From: Liolophura sinensis
Lineage: Eukaryota > Mollusca > Polyplacophora > Chitonida > Chitonidae
Direction of reading: 5' to 3'
Assembly (NCBI RefSeq): GCF_032854445.1
Contig: NC_088300.1
Location: 30,983,608 to 31,047,607, forward strand
DNA length: 64,000 nucleotides
Position numbers and translations under genes: made by a program. Of this stretch, positions 1-11,600 are shown in pieces. The notes beneath the pieces are model-generated. The model had not been told where the DNA came from, did no database searches, and saw only the letters and a program-made list of their open reading frames with translations. Numbering within the stretch: the first letter of the stretch is position 1; each line of letters opens with the position of its first letter.

Positions 1-180
1 AGTTCAAGTCCAGGCCGTACTGTCTTCCTCTCCAGCCGCACGTGGGAATGTCTACCAGTAGCCTGCGGGGTGTTGTGGGTTTCCTCCAGGCAGTGGCAGC
101 TTTCTTCCCATCATAATACTGACCGCTGTCGTGTAAATGAAATATTCTTGAGTACGGCGTAAAACGCCAATCAAATAAAT
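1..180 (+). mobile_element. SINE-A copy, cut by window start
   Basis: Right-hand part of the commonest tRNA-derived SINE in this window, here called SINE-A. It begins inside the B-box-like motif (agttcaagtcc) and ends with the family tail, agtacggcgtaaaacgcc then caatcaaataaat. The A box would lie left of the window. Assignment rests on comparison with the full-length copy at 11308-11549. It is diverged, so probably old. Confidence 0.8.
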
Positions 181-716
181 ATGTTACTGAATTCCATAAT
201 TTACGGCTTGAAACAATCGACAGACCGCATTTCAATGCCTGCGTAGTTTGATTTCTCTTTTCCATGCTTTCACTCAGAAAAGCTCAAAATCATAATCGCT
301 ACAAGATAAATACTGTAAAAGCAACTGTCAGAAAATGTCCCAGTCAACCCTCAGCACCACCACCAATTTTGTCATTAAAATTTATGCATTTAAATGTTCG
401 AGTCCATGCAGTGTTATATTTCATGGGCCGTATAATTGGAATGACGCACATTGCGGCAGGTGCATATTTTGTTCTTATATAGACATACACAGACGGAAGC
501 GAGAAATGTATTTGACAGTCATAGTGCTTAGCGCTATTGGCGTGGTGCGCATATGCTGATTCCGACATAGCGGTCTTGAACTTCTTTTGACATTGTCATT
601 GACATTTAAAGACTGTACTAACAGCCAACATGTACATGTATCATTATATCTGAGTACTACTTCATAGAATCTTGCAGAATGACAATTTCCTATACATTAT
701 AATGGCGACCTGTACA

Positions 717-720
<4 letters not shown>

Positions 721-777
<57 letters not shown>
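721..777. repeat. (TA)n microsatellite
   Basis: About 57 bases of uninterrupted TA dinucleotide. It forms the left boundary of the segment holding the heat-shock-type promoter signature. A second TA tract bounds the segment on the right at 1322-1380. Confidence 0.97.
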
Positions 778-780
<3 letters not shown>

Positions 781-860
781 CAACTGCCGTCAGCTTCTAA
801 ATTTAGCTTGCCACTGTTTACATATGCTGAGTTCAGCGCCTGCTGTCTGCCTCTGCCTTA

Positions 861-955
861 GAATGTTCCAGAATACCCTCAGTTCGGGGCCTGTTTGTTT
901 ACCGAAAGTGTTCAGGAATTTTCTTATTCTAGAAAATTCCACCAGTCTATATAAG
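861..955 (+). promoter_or_regulatory. Heat-shock-element cluster plus TATA box
   Basis: Three perfect heat shock elements, each of three alternating 5-bp units, lie in 80 bases: GAAnnTTCnnGAA at 861-873, TTCnnGAAnnTTC at 911-923 and TTCnnGAAnnTTC at 927-939. A TATA box (TATATAAG) follows at 948-955, eight bases after the last element. This is the arrangement of hsp70-type promoters bound by trimeric HSF1. If it works on the + strand, transcription should start near 978-985. No recognisable heat shock protein follows. 956-1321 shows no family I know, and a reading frame that stays open across it also runs through both TA tracts, so it is not convincing as protein. HSEs work in both orientations, so direction is inferred from the TATA position only. 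Confidence 0.6.
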
Positions 956-1319
956 ACCTATGAAAGCAGGTCAAAGGAGGAGAAAGGAGAATCATCAAGG
1001 GTTTTGGATGCTTTCGCTGTGTTTTACTTTAGTAGGCCTTTTATGCTGAATTTTGGTGTCTTTATAGCCCCTGACTTTGTTATATCCTATCTCCACCGAG
1101 TACTTGTTCAGTCTGAACTTGTATATTTAATTTGTGCTCTTGTGTACACAATGCTTATTAGTATACGGACCCTGTCTGTGGAATTTTGTGTATATTTCGT
1201 CATACACTCAGTTATACTGTGGATTTTCCCTCTTATTTGTGCATTTATGCCTGTATGTGGATTGTATGTCAGCATTGTGGAATATATCCGTCCGTTTGGA
1301 CTTGACACCGTTGTACATG

Positions 1320-1321
<2 letters not shown>
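956..1321. other. Unassigned sequence downstream of heat-shock-type promoter
   Basis: About 365 bases between the TATA box and the second TA tract. A + frame stays open from 776 to 1396 and would give a hydrophobic, Cys/Ile/Leu-rich chain. It starts in one TA repeat and ends in poly(Tyr-Ile) from the other, and shows no domain. A short alternative frame from ATG 966 is basic and ends quickly. It could be the transcribed part of a heat-inducible non-coding RNA or mobile element, or simply spacer. Confidence 0.3.
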
Positions 1322-1371
<50 letters not shown>

Positions 1372-1380
1372 TATATATAT
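1322..1380. repeat. (TA)n microsatellite
   Basis: TA dinucleotide tract of about 59 bases with one phase slip (ataata) near 1364. It is the right boundary of the heat-shock-type promoter segment. Confidence 0.97.
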
Positions 1381-1416
1381 GCTAAGTTTAAAATAAATTT
1401 AAAAGTCTGTTTTCTG

Positions 1417-1557
1417 AGTGATGCTAGAATGTATTCTGTAATTATAACACAAAATTGTGTCATATTCAACGTAATATCCTGTTAGTTTAACAGAATCGTT
1501 ATGTTGACTTAATAGAACACGAGTGTTACATCAAACAGAACATATTCTAGCATCACT
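1417..1557. repeat. Foldback element with 22-bp arms
   Basis: Inverted arms agtgatgctagaat... (1417-1438) and ...attctagcatcact (1536-1557) pair with about two mismatches around a roughly 97-base AT-rich loop. The loop contains a smaller palindrome (aacacaaaattgtgt). It could be a short foldback or MITE. No clear target-site duplication was seen. Confidence 0.55.
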
Positions 1558-3021
1558 GGGGTAATAGGTTTTCTGTTAAATTTAATAGAGAGAAATTTTG
1601 CTATTTATACAATGCTAAAGAGTATGTAAATTGTATGTGGGGAAAAGGTCGTGTTTGTTGATGCATATATATATTCACAAATACCTTGTACTTTAAAGGA
1701 GTGCTGCACATGAAAAGTCATTAAATATACTTTAAACAAGGAGGCGATACGCTCTGATTGTCTTTAATTTTTTCGGGTATACAGCATATCCGCTTTCCTC
1801 CACGTTTTATACAGGAAACGATGACTTAATAGTACACTCGCAAATATACTTGTATAGTTCCACGAAGTTTCTTTACACAAATGACTTAGCATTTCTCACA
1901 GGATGTAAACTTACCTTGTTTGGATCGAAGTTCTCTTGCGCTTTAAAGTCGTTCATGTTGCAGTTTGTACTCTGTGAAAACGCTCTCCAGCACGTCAGTA
2001 AAATCACAGATAATGACCTAATGAGACCCATAATTGTGGGATTAGGAAAACGGGCGCGGCATAACATACACACACACTGTACAAAACCCATATGTTGAAG
2101 GGACCAAGGCTAGCACAGACCAGCAGACCTCTTCTTTGTTCCACCTGCCCTCGTCTAACAAGGTGGGTATGTGTGTCCCTGAATAGCTGACATGCGAGGG
2201 TCAGGTGAGAGTCAATATAAGAACGAAAAGTAATGATGAGGCTTGAGAGACGCTGCAAAACAGGGGAGGCTATCCATAATAGTACAATCAGTCATCTGGA
2301 ACATACCTTGCGTCTTTCCAACATCATTAAAAACTGTCTGTCTTAGTTTTTTGGTGGTTCGTGTTAAATGTTGTTTTGGGAATTGGACTTGTGATTATTT
2401 ACCTGGGACGTCCTGATTGGTTGACGGCTGGTATATGAAGGTCTGTTTCGACACATAGATCCAGGGTATGCATAAGGGAGGTAATATTCTCATGCACGTG
2501 TAGATGCTATAGTAAAAGATATAAAAACACAGAGATTGACATTTTTTCCTCATCTGCTGCAACAGGATCGAAACTTTGATCGAAGTTCAAGTTTCAGTTC
2601 ATTTGCTTTAATGTCTGGCTTTACACAACACTGAGGTCGTGAATCATGTCTCTGACGAACATGGACTCGCAACTGAAGAAAGTTCTCACTGCTTCGGATG
2701 TAGCTTTAAGTCAGGATGTTTGCCACGTATCTTACGAAGGGTGGTGGTTAAATTATCTGGACAAACCTCTTTATTTAAGGCCTCTAGCGAACCAGTTAGA
2801 TTTGAATTCGAGCTTTAAATTTAAACTAAAATAAAAGAGGATATAGAACATGTTTTCTTGGCTTCTTTATAATTCTTTTCACCGGCGGGTCGTATATAGT
2901 TCTCAGTCGTTTTGGTACTGTTGATACTTCCATTCACAGATATAATTTATGCAGTATCTTTGAATGAATAATCTATACATTTTCGTACCGCTTCGGTGAC
3001 TGGACTGGTTGACCAAGTGTC
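1558..3021. other. No recognised feature
   Basis: Unique-looking, AT-rich sequence with only small open frames. A 62-codon frame at 2646-2834 (MSLTNMDSQLKKV...) follows a region with an attgg box and a tatatgaag motif. It has no recognisable domain, and no obvious splice donor was seen at the end of its better-composed first half. I see nothing else that can be named. Confidence 0.4.
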
Positions 3022-3075
3022 GTATAATGTGACTGGGTGATATATTTTTAAGCACGGGGTAAAACCCTAAGCATT
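3022..3075 (+). mobile_element. SINE-C fragment
   Basis: Contains the family words ataatgtgactgggtg and gtaaaaccctaagca. These also occur, further apart, in the fuller SINE-C copies at 18748-18996 and, reversed, at 5923-6301. It looks internally deleted and old. Confidence 0.45.
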
Positions 3076-3495
3076 TATACATACATATACATTTTCTAGA
3101 ATGCCATCGAGTTCCTGTGTGCAAAGTAGAAGTTGAGATTTGAATTCGGCTCTAATTTAGTCTAGTCTACAGCATGATTTACGATCACTTTTAAATACTA
3201 GGTTTATGTGTTTTTATGGAGAGGTTATGTTTACAAGACATGTGGAAGTGAATTGATGGGGCTACAGGCTATCTAGTTATAGCACATAACCCTAGCTAAG
3301 TTGTAAGAAAAAAATCACCATCTGATAATAAACTTCGTCTTGTACGAGTGAGTGCGAGATGCTTACCTGAAGAGAGAGACAGGATATGCTGCATTTAAAT
3401 TTAATGATGTGTGAAGAAGCTAGGTTTCAATTCGAATTGCTAGGTCAATGGTCAAAGGCCGATCAGATGCCATGAGATCGGATAGCATGGTGTAA

Positions 3496-3665
3496 AGCTA
3501 ATCAGTTAGTACCCGAGGTTGTGTAGCCGATTTGCCGCTGTAAGGCTGTGAGACTGTTTAAGTACACTCAGGTTATAAAAAGCTAATCAGCTAGCGCTCC
3601 AGGTTATGTGGCCGACGTGTTGCTGTATGGCTGCGAGGCTGTATAAGTAAACTCAGGTAGTATAA
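3496..3665. repeat. Tandem duplication, about 85-bp unit
   Basis: Two adjacent copies, each beginning agctaatcag, at 3496-3580 and 3581-3665. Both carry ggttatgtggccga-like, ctgtaaggctgtgag-like and taagtacactcagg-like segments with scattered substitutions. Confidence 0.8.
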
Positions 3666-4289
3666 CGGTAATTAGTATTTATGCGTTAAACACTTCATTG
3701 TGTTTTTTGTAAGTATACAGATGTTGTATAAGGGCAATCAACGACTGTGTGCCAGATTGCTTGACTGATCAGATGCTGCATAGCTATCAGTTGGCATAAT
3801 TATACTAAGAAATTTGCTTGAACATTATAGTAATTAGCTGGCATGCCAGGTACCTGAAATAAGCTTCGGTTCCTTTACAGGCAAGCAATGGGTTGTTGAA
3901 TGATACTTATTACTTAACTATTGCTTAGGAGTAAAAAAAATATATATATATACTAGTACCACATATAGATATATAATATGTGATTAAGACATACATCGTA
4001 GGGAGAAAAACTAGAGCAGCTACTGATCACACGTAACCGGTGATATACAGCCTCTTCTCAGTTTACCTCAGTTAGGGTTGTGTTCTAACTGTTCATGTAA
4101 TTGCATAAATAGTAGCAAAAAACCGCTGTAAGCTCATTGGCGATATATATTATGAATATGTTCAATAAAGTCCACCATACAATCAAACAGTTTACTGCGT
4201 TTAACTCAGTGGAAAAATCAAAAGAAAATAAGTTTTCAATTTACTTTCTACTTGTATTTACTTTCTTTTTATGGTTTCGCACCCTGTAA

Positions 4290-4755
4290 AGGATAATTGA
4301 ATATTAGCTTAAGTAAAAAGAAAGCTAAAATATGAAGTAAGATTCATATTACAGACAACTGTAAGTTATGCGTAAAAATACTTTCATTTATTTTTTAGTT
4401 TGTTTTTAAGAGTGTTCAAAGGTATTCATAAATTTGAAAACTATGGTGGGCTTTATGAGGCACACTAACGGTATCTAGGAACTCAGTAATTTCAGTAATC
4501 ATTCACTCATAGGTAAAGTTATTCCAACATTGTGTGTCGTGATATAGTTAAAAAAGACTTCTTGTGCCGTCAGAGTTCTTAACCCAAGATAGTATGGTTT
4601 ATAAAGCCCACCTTATAATTCAAATATTTGAGCGCCTTTAACTCTTTTCACAAAAATCGAAAAAAAATAATGAAAGTATGTTTATGTGTAGTTTTAAATG
4701 GTCTGTTTAGTGATGCCTTCTTCGATTTTAGAAGTCTTTCCCCTTTAAGCTCCGT
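4290..4755. repeat. Degenerate large foldback repeat
   Basis: Sequence around 4370-4455 (aaatactttcatttatt ... tatggtgggctttat) reappears as a reverse complement around 4600-4685 (ataaagcccacc ... aataatgaaagtatg). Weaker pairing extends outwards on both sides. This suggests a decayed inverted-repeat element of about 450 bases with arms of 100-170 bases. No coding capacity. Confidence 0.5.
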
Positions 4756-5419
4756 TTTTAATTGTGTCTAAACTACCAGCGTGGTACAGCCTCTCTATGC
4801 AAAGTTTACACCTTAATACTTCCTTACACAAAGAAAGTTAGATGATCCTCGAAGTTCATGTTTACCCAAGGGTTTAATTTCCTCATTTGAAATTCTACTT
4901 ACATAATAGATAAAGCTATGTACATATTGTGCTCCTGACTAATTATGCGTCTGTATATACGAACAGGAAACCTAAGATAAATACTTTGCAGCGTCTCCTT
5001 TCTTGGGCACGTCGACCTCATTGTTTTCTAACATGTGATACCCCGTGTCTGATTCCATCACTGTCTCCACCACAATGAGAATGTGAGCATGTTCAACGCT
5101 CGCCTCTTATAATGTACAGCATTAAAGCATGGAAACTCTATCACCCTATATTCATGCAGCAAGGCTCGTTCCCACACAATTAGATTACTTCGACGGTCAC
5201 TTCCGCTTGTTCTTCATATCGCAGAGCGTAAATTGGTCCTTACAACGGGTAATACGAAATTATAGTGAGTCAGTCAACTTTTTAAAAAAAGTTTTTATTT
5301 ATAGTTTATCTAGAGCGAAAATAGTAGGAAGAACGATTAATATTATCACTGTGCGTTTTTCAAAACAAAATTGTCTAATTTAGTATTACAAAAAAGAGAA
5401 TTTGCGTAAGACTTAAAAG
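4756..5419. other. 5' flank of the peptidase gene
   Basis: About 660 bases before the first coding ATG. Only short open frames and no convincing TATA box, initiator or CpG island were seen. The start of transcription cannot be placed, and a 5' untranslated exon may lie here or further upstream. Confidence 0.4.
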
Positions 5420-5631
5420 ATGCAGACGACACGACCGTGTATTGTCAGCTGTTGTGTGGTAGCTGCCATCGGTTTTGTAACGGGCGCGCTAATTGGTCAC
5501 TTTGCGACTTCGACACGCAATGACTCCACAAAGACACCCAAGGAACAGAAAGGCAGGGATGGTATCGATCCATCAGTAAAGGCTGACATACTGAATGAGA
5601 TTAACGCAGAAAGCATTAAGGAAAACCTAAG
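5420..5631 (+). CDS. NAALADL1: Peptidase exon 1: N-tail, TM helix, stalk
   Basis: Starts at ATG 5420 with a good context (aaag before ATG). Six polar residues are followed by a hydrophobic helix at about residues 8-29 ([20 protein letters not shown]), typical of a type II signal anchor. A charged stalk then ends in [11 protein letters not shown], which matches the family's helix before the exopeptidase fold. Donor AG|gtaaga, phase 2. Confidence 0.85.
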
Positions 5632-8600
5632 GTAAGATAATGTGGTTGGCCAGAAATACCATGGATTCGTTACATCTTCATATAGTGGCTCTGTAAGCTG
5701 TATTACATACAACTATTAAAAATGTCGGTTACAACAGGAAAGTTTAACAGTGAAGCAACACTCTAAAAGTGTACGTACAGACGTGTGCAATATTTTTCTG
5801 CATTTTACGATATATAAAAGTACAGTAAAGAATTTACGAAGATAAAGCAAGCAGGCCTAAAAATTACAAGAAAAGTATACATTGTAACTTTGGACATTAC
5901 AGTCATGATGGACCATGGAATCATGTATGTATGTATGTATACTTGGGTTTTAAGGTCGTACAAAACAATTTTTCACTCATATGACGACGAGGAGATATTA
6001 GGTGTGTGCACATATATTGTGTCTTCTTGTGACAGGGCGAGTCCATGCCGCCAAAGTGATGCCGCCACTGAATTAAGTATCATGCCGAAGACACCGGATA
6101 TGACACCCCACCCAGTCACATTATGCTGACACTGGGCCAACCAGTCATGTTTCCTTGCTCAAGCCTCTTAGTAATGAGCATTTTGAAAGCGAGGCAGTGC
6201 CAAGCACCATTTTAAAAGCCTTTAGTATGACCCAATCGCGGATTTGATCCCGAGGTCTCCCGACTTCGAGACGAATGGTCTAACTATTAAGCCACAGAAG
6301 CGAAGGCATGGAATTACATTCATCCATTCTAGCTGTATCTTTAAATTACGCATTGGTATATTTTATTGGTGTTCATATCTTCACACCATTTCTACTGTAA
6401 AAAAGCATGAGGCGATGGTATACCATTACGTCACCCTGAAATGCTTATATTACCACTCAGAAACGTGCGGATAATCGTGGGTTCCACTATAATGCTGGCC
6501 CTTGTTACATAAGTGAAATATTCTTAAGTACGGCGTAATACTCCAATAATATGAAAAAATAAACAAATAGCTTGCCCGCTTAAAGCTGTTGTTACTTTTT
6601 AACGTGATGGAGGTAATAACAGCCATTTAGAAATAAATTATAAATTAAGAAGTTGACTAATCCTTTAAGCAAAAAAAATTTGTAGTAACTTTATCACAGT
6701 GACATTATAGCGGACATTTTGTTATTCTTAAAACTCAGCGTCACATAAGGGCGGTATAAACAATGTTTGGTGGTTAGATATTACAGCAGTTTGTAGATGG
6801 TGTAATTGTAGATTGATGGTAATTTATAATTGACGTTTGATGCAAACGTGTGACTGCTGTCTGATGGTGAGGTATAAATGTAAATTGATGGTAAGGCATA
6901 GCTGCAGTTTGATGGAAGGCATGACTACGGTTTGATGGTAAGGTATATCTGCAGTTTGATGGAAGGCATGACTACGGTTTGATGGTAAAGTATAATCACA
7001 GATCGATGGAAAGGTATAGCTGCAGTTTGATGGGAATGTATGACTGCTGTCTGATGTTCAGGTATAATTGGAAATTGATGGTAAGGTATATCTGCAGTTT
7101 GATGGAAGGCATAACTACGGTTTGATGGTAAGGTATAATCACAGATCGATGGAAAGGTATAGCTGCAGTTTGATGGGAATATATGACTGCTGTCTGATGG
7201 TGAGGTATAATTGGAAATTGATGGTAAGGTATATCTGCAGATTGATGGAAGGCATGACTACGGTTCGATGGTAAGGTATAATCACAGATCGATAGAAAGG
7301 TATAGCTGCAGTTTGATGGGAATGTATGACTGCTGTCTGATGGTGAGGTATAATTGGAAATTGATGGTAAGGTATAGCTGCAGTTTGATGGAAGGCATGA
7401 CTACGGTTTGATGGTAAGGTATATCTGCAGTTTGATGGAAGGCATGACTACGGTTTGATGATAAGGTATAATCACAGATCTATTAAAAGGTATAGCTGCA
7501 GTTTGATGGGAATGTATGACTGCTGTCTGATGGTGAGGTATCATTGGAAAATGATGATAAGGTATAGCTGGAGTTTGATGGAAGGCATGACTACGGTTTG
7601 ATGGTAAGGTATAATCACAGATCGTTGGAAAGGTATAGCTGCAGGTTGATGGGAATGTATGAATGCTGTCTGCTGGTGAGGTATAATTGGAAATTAATGG
7701 TAAGGTATAGCTGCAGTTTGATGGAAGGCATGACTACGGTTTGATGGTAAGGTATAATCACAGATCGATGGAAAGGTATAGCTGCAGTTTGATGGGAATG
7801 TATGACTGCTGTCTGATGGTGAGGTATAATTGGAAATTGATGGTAAGGTATATCTGCAGTTTGATGGAAGGCATGACTACGGTTTGATGGTAAGGTATAA
7901 TCACAGATCGATGGAAAGGTATAGCTGCAGGTTGATGGAAATGTATGACTGCTGTCTGATGGGGAGGTATAATTGGAAATTGATGTAAGGTATATCTGCA
8001 GATTGATGGAAGGCATGACTACGGTTTGATGGTAAGGTATAATGACAGATCGATGGAAAGGTATAGCTACAGCTTGATGGGAATGTATGACTGCTGTCTG
8101 ATGGGGAGGTATAATTGGAAATTGATGGTAAGGTATATCTGCAGTTTGATGGAAGGCACGACTACGATTTGATGGTAAGGTATAGCTGCAGTTTGATGGA
8201 AGGCACGACTACGATTTGATGGTAAGGTATAGCTGCAGTTTGATGGAAGGCATGACTACGGTTTGATGGTAAGGTATAATCACAGATCGATGGAAAGGTA
8301 TAGCTGCAGTTTGATGGGAATGTATGACTGCTGTCTGATGGTGAGGTATAATTGGAAATTGATGGTAAGGTATATCTGCAGATTAATGGAAGGGATGACT
8401 ACGGTTTGATGGTAAGGTATAATCACAGATCGATGGAAAGGTATAGCTGCAGTTTGATGGGAATGTATGACTGCTGTCTGATGTTGAGGTATAATTGGAA
8501 ATTGATGGTAAGGTATATCTTCAGTTTGATGGAAGGCATGACTATGGTTTGATGGTAAGGTATAATGACAGATCGATGGAAAGGTATAGCTACAGCTTGA

Positions 8601-11600
8601 TGGGAATATATGACTGCTGTCTGATGGTGAGGTATAATTGGAAATTGATGGTAAGGTATATCTGCAGATTGATGGAAGGCATGACTACGGTTTGATGGTA
8701 AGGTATAATGACAGATCGATGGAAAGGTATAGCTACAGCTTGATGGGAATGTATGACTGCTGTCTGATGGGGAGGTATAATTGGAAATTGATGGTAAGGT
8801 ATATCTGCAGTTTGATGGAAGGCATGACTACGGTTTGATGGTAAGGTATAATGACAGATCGATGGAAAGGTATAGCTACAGCTTGATGGGAATGTATGAC
8901 TGCTGTCTGATGGGGAGGTATAATTGGAAATTGATGGTAAGGTATATCTGCAGTTTGATGGAAGGCACGACTACGATTTGATGGTAAGGTATAGCTGCAG
9001 TTTGATGGAAGGCACGACTACGATTTGATGGTAAGGTATAGCTGCAGTTTGATGGAAGGCATGACTACGGTTTGATGGTAAGGTATAATCACAGATCGAT
9101 GGAAAGGTATAGCTGCAGTTTGATGGGAATGTATGACTGCTGTCTGATGGTGAGGTATAATTGGAAATTGATGGTAAGGTATATCTGCAGATTGATGGAA
9201 GGGATGACTACGGTTTGATGGTAAGGTATAATCACAGATCGATGGAAAGGTATAGCTGCAGTTTGATGGGAATGTATGACTGCTGTCTGATGTTGAGGTA
9301 TAATTGGAAATTGATGGTAAGGTATATCTTCAGTTTGATGGAAGGCATGACTATGGTTTGATGGTAAGGTATAATGACAGATCGATGGAAAGGTATAGCT
9401 ACAGCTTGATGGGAATATATGACTGCTGTCTGATGGTGAGGTATAATTGGAAATTGATGGTAAGGTATATCTGCAGATTGATGGAAGGCATGACTACGGT
9501 TTGATGGTAAGGTATAATGACAGATCGATGGAAAGGTATAGCTACAGCTTGATGGGAATGTATGACTGCTGTCTGATGGGGAGGTATAATTGGAAATTGA
9601 TGGTAAGGTATATCTGCAGTTTGATGGAAGGCATGACTACGGTTTGATGGTAAGGTATAATCACAGATCGATGGAAAGGTATAGCTACAGTTTGATGGGA
9701 ATGTATGACTGCTGTCTGATGGGGAGGTATAACTGCAATTTTAGTGGAAGGCACGACTGCAGTTCGATGGATATAATCACATATTTATGGTAAGGTATAA
9801 TTACAGGTTTTTGACTAGAAGCGCTCATCTGGCGGGAACCCCAGCCGACCTGGAGATTGCGCAATATGTCAGAGAACTCTGGAAGCTGTACGGACTGGAC
9901 GTGGAGATCGTCCCTTACGAAGTGCTTCTATCTTACCCACGGGACGATCACATCAACACGGTTAGCTGTGTCCCTACTTCACTCTATTTTGCTTGCTGCT
10001 TCGAAATAACCTCGAATTACCTTTAGATATACATTGACATGACACGAAGGCGTGTTTCCTCCCTCCACAATGCCGGCTGGTGTCGTAAAATACCAATCAA
10101 AGTACGGTTAGGTCTATAGTCGCGAACCACGCGTCCCTCTGGCTGTATTCCAACTTTATGAGTTCACTTCCATATCAGACTTACTACGTTTCTGCTCAAC
10201 ATTTGTCTGGTGGTCCTGCGCCATGGTGTTTTAGTCGGCATTTACAGCTCAGTGCTTTTTGTAATTCACAACGTTAAATCCCATTAGTTTGTTTCCGGAC
10301 GAAGACAGTGCTTCGTTTGACGTTATAATTATTCAAAAACAACTGGCATGCTAAATAATTGGCGGAGTTTATTATATTTTGGCGAAGAGGGACATCAATT
10401 TCCTAAACGTTGAGTTTCCCCGGGGCTCTGCCCGATTTCCTCTCACCATAATGCTGGCCGCCGTCATATAAGTTAAATATTCTTAAGCGCTAGAGCGCTA
10501 AGCAACTGAGCCACGGAGGCCAGCTGTTTGATATTGTTGTCATGTTTTAGTACAACATTATCTTAATTAATGCAATTTATTTTATCTTTTGTAATTATAT
10601 GACTTTACGGAAGTATGGCTTCAGGCATCGATGTTTAAAAATTCTAGTCTCTTCGATAACTTCTTGACGAAAACAAGTTTACGGAGTGTAACGTTATGAA
10701 TATTATAACTACACATTCTTTACAATAATATAGACTTCCAAGACATCAATGTGCACAGCTTGTGGTGTTATCACTGATTAAAGGCAATTTTCCCAGTGAT
10801 AATTATTAACTGCACAGAGTGCTGAATATAACCAAAAAGAAACAGACTAAAAATACTGTTAAAGGCAAAGACAACACTAAAATAAAGTATACATCAGCTG
10901 AAAGACCATTAAAAACTGTCCAGGAAAACAGAGTAAAATGGTGTTAAAACATAACTTCTACGTCGATCTGTTGTGACACAGAGGGTATCAATATCGTCAC
11001 TTTCATTTCATTTTGGCCGAAATAATTTTCCAGATCAAATCGGCGAATGCATTCACAGATCTATATGTTTATGCATTTTGAATGATACAATGTAGCAGTC
11101 ATGTGCGTGTTAAGTTGCAGAACCCTTATGTGACGTCACTGGTTCCAATGGTGCTCAGAAAAGGCTATCATAGAATAAAATGTCCCAATGTATTTTACTA
11201 AGTTGAACATATAAAAAATTAATCCAACTATTTTCCCAGAGATTTTTAATGGTCTTTCATCTGACATATACTTCATTTTAGTGTTGTCATTGCCTTTAAT
11301 AGTGATGGGGCCTCCGTGGCTCAGTTGGTTAGCGAGCTAGCGCAGCGTAATGATCGCTGTGAGTTCAAGTCCAGCTCATACTCGCTTCCTCTCCGGTCGT
11401 ACGTGGGAAGGTCTCCCAGCAACCTGCGGATGGTCGTGGGTTTCCCCCGGGCTCTGCCCGGTTTCCACCCACCATAATGCTGGGCTACCGTCGCATAAGT
11501 GAAATATTCTTGAGTACGGCGTAAAACACCAATCAAATAAATAAATGAATTTAATAGTGATGTTTTTTTTACACTGCAAACAAAACGAAATCTTGATCGG

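Noticed and set aside
776-1396. 206-codon + strand frame
   Set aside because: It starts inside one TA repeat and ends in another, is hydrophobic without a domain and spans the HSE/TATA cluster. Most likely a chance frame.
2646-2834. 62-codon frame MSLTNMDSQLKKV...
   Set aside because: Reasonable start and composition at first, but no domain, no clear donor and no partner exon found. Left as unassigned.
7068-9793. Many 66-codon frames beginning [10 protein letters not shown] and matching - strand frames
   Set aside because: They recur every 143 bases, which is not a multiple of three, so each unit shifts frame. They are products of the intron 1 minisatellite.
11308-11390. Possible tRNA gene
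   Set aside because: The A and B box words belong to the SINE-A head. The segment lacks a cloverleaf acceptor stem and continues into SINE body and tail.
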